This document shows positions 63,244 to 64,000 of a stretch of DNA of 64,000 bases, piece by piece. This DNA comes from JAZKFT01 sp965246935 (GTDB lineage: Bacteria; Bacteroidota; Bacteroidia; Chitinophagales; Chitinophagaceae): contig CBDFGC010000001.1 of the NCBI GenBank assembly GCA_965246935.1, positions 558,001 through 622,000 on the forward strand. The letters run 5' to 3'. A program made the position numbers and the translations under genes. How positions within the stretch are numbered: the first letter of the stretch is position 1; each line of letters begins with the position of its first letter. Below the pieces are notes generated by a model. The model did not search any database. It had not been told where the DNA came from and saw only the letters and a list, made by a program, of their open reading frames with translations.

Positions 63244-64000
63244 TTATGCATAAATAGCCACACTGCCTTCACCATCGCTGTCCTTAAAGCCACGGTACAT
63301 ACCGGCACTGTTGAATTGCATGGAAACATTGCCTTGTGCGTCCACGCCAATCATGCCGCCTTCCCCCTCCATTGCTGCTAATTTTTTTTGTACTACTTCG
63401 TGCATCGCTTCCTCCAATGATAAGGCTTTGTACTCCATAATAGCACTTACATCATAAGCAGCTACGGCACGGATAAATACTTCGCCGTGGCCGGTGCAAC
63501 TGATAGCACAGGTTTGATTATTGGCGTAGGTACCGGCGCCAATCATAGGACTGTCGCCAATGCGGCCATATTTTTTATTGGTCATGCCGCCGGTGCTGGT
63601 AGCGGCAGCAATATTTCCTTTTTCATCGCAGGCTACAGCGCCTACGGTTCCAAATTTTTTATCCCGCATCAGTTCCTCCAGGTGATGGTGCGTATGGTCC
63701 AACGAGTAGTTATCGCTATCCCGCATGGCTTTCCACTGGTCGTACCGGAACTGAGAAAAAAAGTATTCATCCGGTTCCAGCTTAATGCCTTGTTTAATGG
63801 CAAAATCGTTGGCCCCTTTTCCGCTCAAAAAAACATGATTGCTGTTTTGCATCACTTCATTGGCCAGTTCAATAGGGTTGCGCACACTGCGGATACCTGC
63901 AACGGCGCCGGCATTCAGGGTAGCACCGTCCATGATAGCCGCATCCATTTCCTGTACGCCTTTTTTGGTGAACACAGAGCCACGGCCTGCATTAAAAAGC
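63244..64000 (-). CDS. Isoaspartyl peptidase/L-asparaginase (Ntn hydrolase, N-terminus outside window)
   Basis: The frame runs through the window edge; upstream codons read LFNAGRGSV before FTKKGVQEMDAAIMDGATLN, so the GTG at 63975 is an internal Val. The protease-like self-cleavage site is GTVGAVACDEKGNIAAATSTGGM, with the nucleophile Thr right after KKFG. GDSPMIGAGTYAN and ISCTGHGE form the substrate-binding part. The enzyme hydrolyses isoaspartyl dipeptides or asparagine. It is 72 bp upstream of the DUF6250-like gene on the same strand. Confidence 0.92.
   Translation of the reverse strand, partial: LFNAGRGSVFTKKGVQEMDAAIMDGATLNAGAVAGIRSVRNPIELANEVMQNSNHVFLSGKGANDFAIKQGIKLEPDEYFFSQFRYDQWKAMRDSDNYSLDHTHHHLEELMRDKKFGTVGAVACDEKGNIAAATSTGGMTNKKYGRIGDSPMIGAGTYANNQTCAISCTGHGEVFIRAVAAYDVSAIMEYKALSLEEAMHEVVQKKLAAMEGEGGMIGVDAQGNVSMQFNSAGMYRGFKDSDGEGSVAIYA

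Noticed and set aside
1..64000. CRISPR array
   Set aside because: The repeats seen are inverted or dispersed; none shows regular spacing of direct repeats, and no cas gene is present.

Overview
The window reads as a chromosomal segment of a Bacteroidota bacterium, most likely of the Chitinophagaceae type. Evidence for this is a SusC/SusD pair, a giant subtilase with a type IX secretion (T9SS) C-terminal sorting domain, a TPR-containing histidine kinase, lipoproteins with short lipobox signals, several TAnnTTTG promoter-like boxes, and the MoxR/DUF58/BatA-like operon. Genus and species cannot be told from the sequence alone.

Layout. 1-9.2 kb: a cut-off RsbR-type STAS regulator, an SDR oxidoreductase, a GH1-like glycosidase, an AI-2E-family permease, a Sua5/TsaC enzyme, an unusual tRNA-shaped RNA of about 198 nt with its own terminator, an Lrp/AsnC regulator and FeoB. 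9.3-14.1 kb: a small secreted protein, a nested inverted-repeat element, a lipoprotein gene broken by two in-frame stops, and two secreted beta-propeller proteins (SMP-30-like and PQQ-type sugar dehydrogenase). 14.1-23.4 kb: the 1786-residue secreted subtilase and Mfd, the latter carrying a dispersed intergenic repeat inside its reading frame. 23.4-30.5 kb: a foldback element, an ISAzo13-like insertion sequence with an A9 slippage site, a TonB-C-like protein, a Ycf48-like lipoprotein, and a small defence-type cassette (AAA15 ATPase RloA plus RloB) beside an XRE regulator with three operator-like palindromes. 30.5-36 kb: an APC permease, a glycosyltransferase plus polysaccharide deacetylase pair, an HTTM membrane protein with a partner, and a small secreted protein. 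36-41.5 kb: REP-like palindromes, an IS110 element with a candidate guide (bridge) RNA region, and a TPR histidine kinase. 41.5-50 kb: SusD, SusC and a VIT/VWA/DUF2135 exported protein. 50-64 kb: a second copy of the foldback family, a TldE/TldD pair, a five-gene MoxR-DUF58-BatA-like membrane operon with a divergent DUF4159 gene, a DUF6250-like lipoprotein and an isoaspartyl peptidase cut by the window end.

How parts fit. The envelope and export theme is strong: TonB-dependent uptake, T9SS export, several secreted propellers, and an aerotolerance-type (Bat) operon. Intergenic space is rich in palindromic repeats of at least five families, often placed between convergent genes or beside insertion sequences. 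The two observations I would check first are the tRNA-shaped RNA with a 115-nt insertion in its variable arm (5425-5622, minus strand) and the lipoprotein gene with two in-frame stops (10384-11322).
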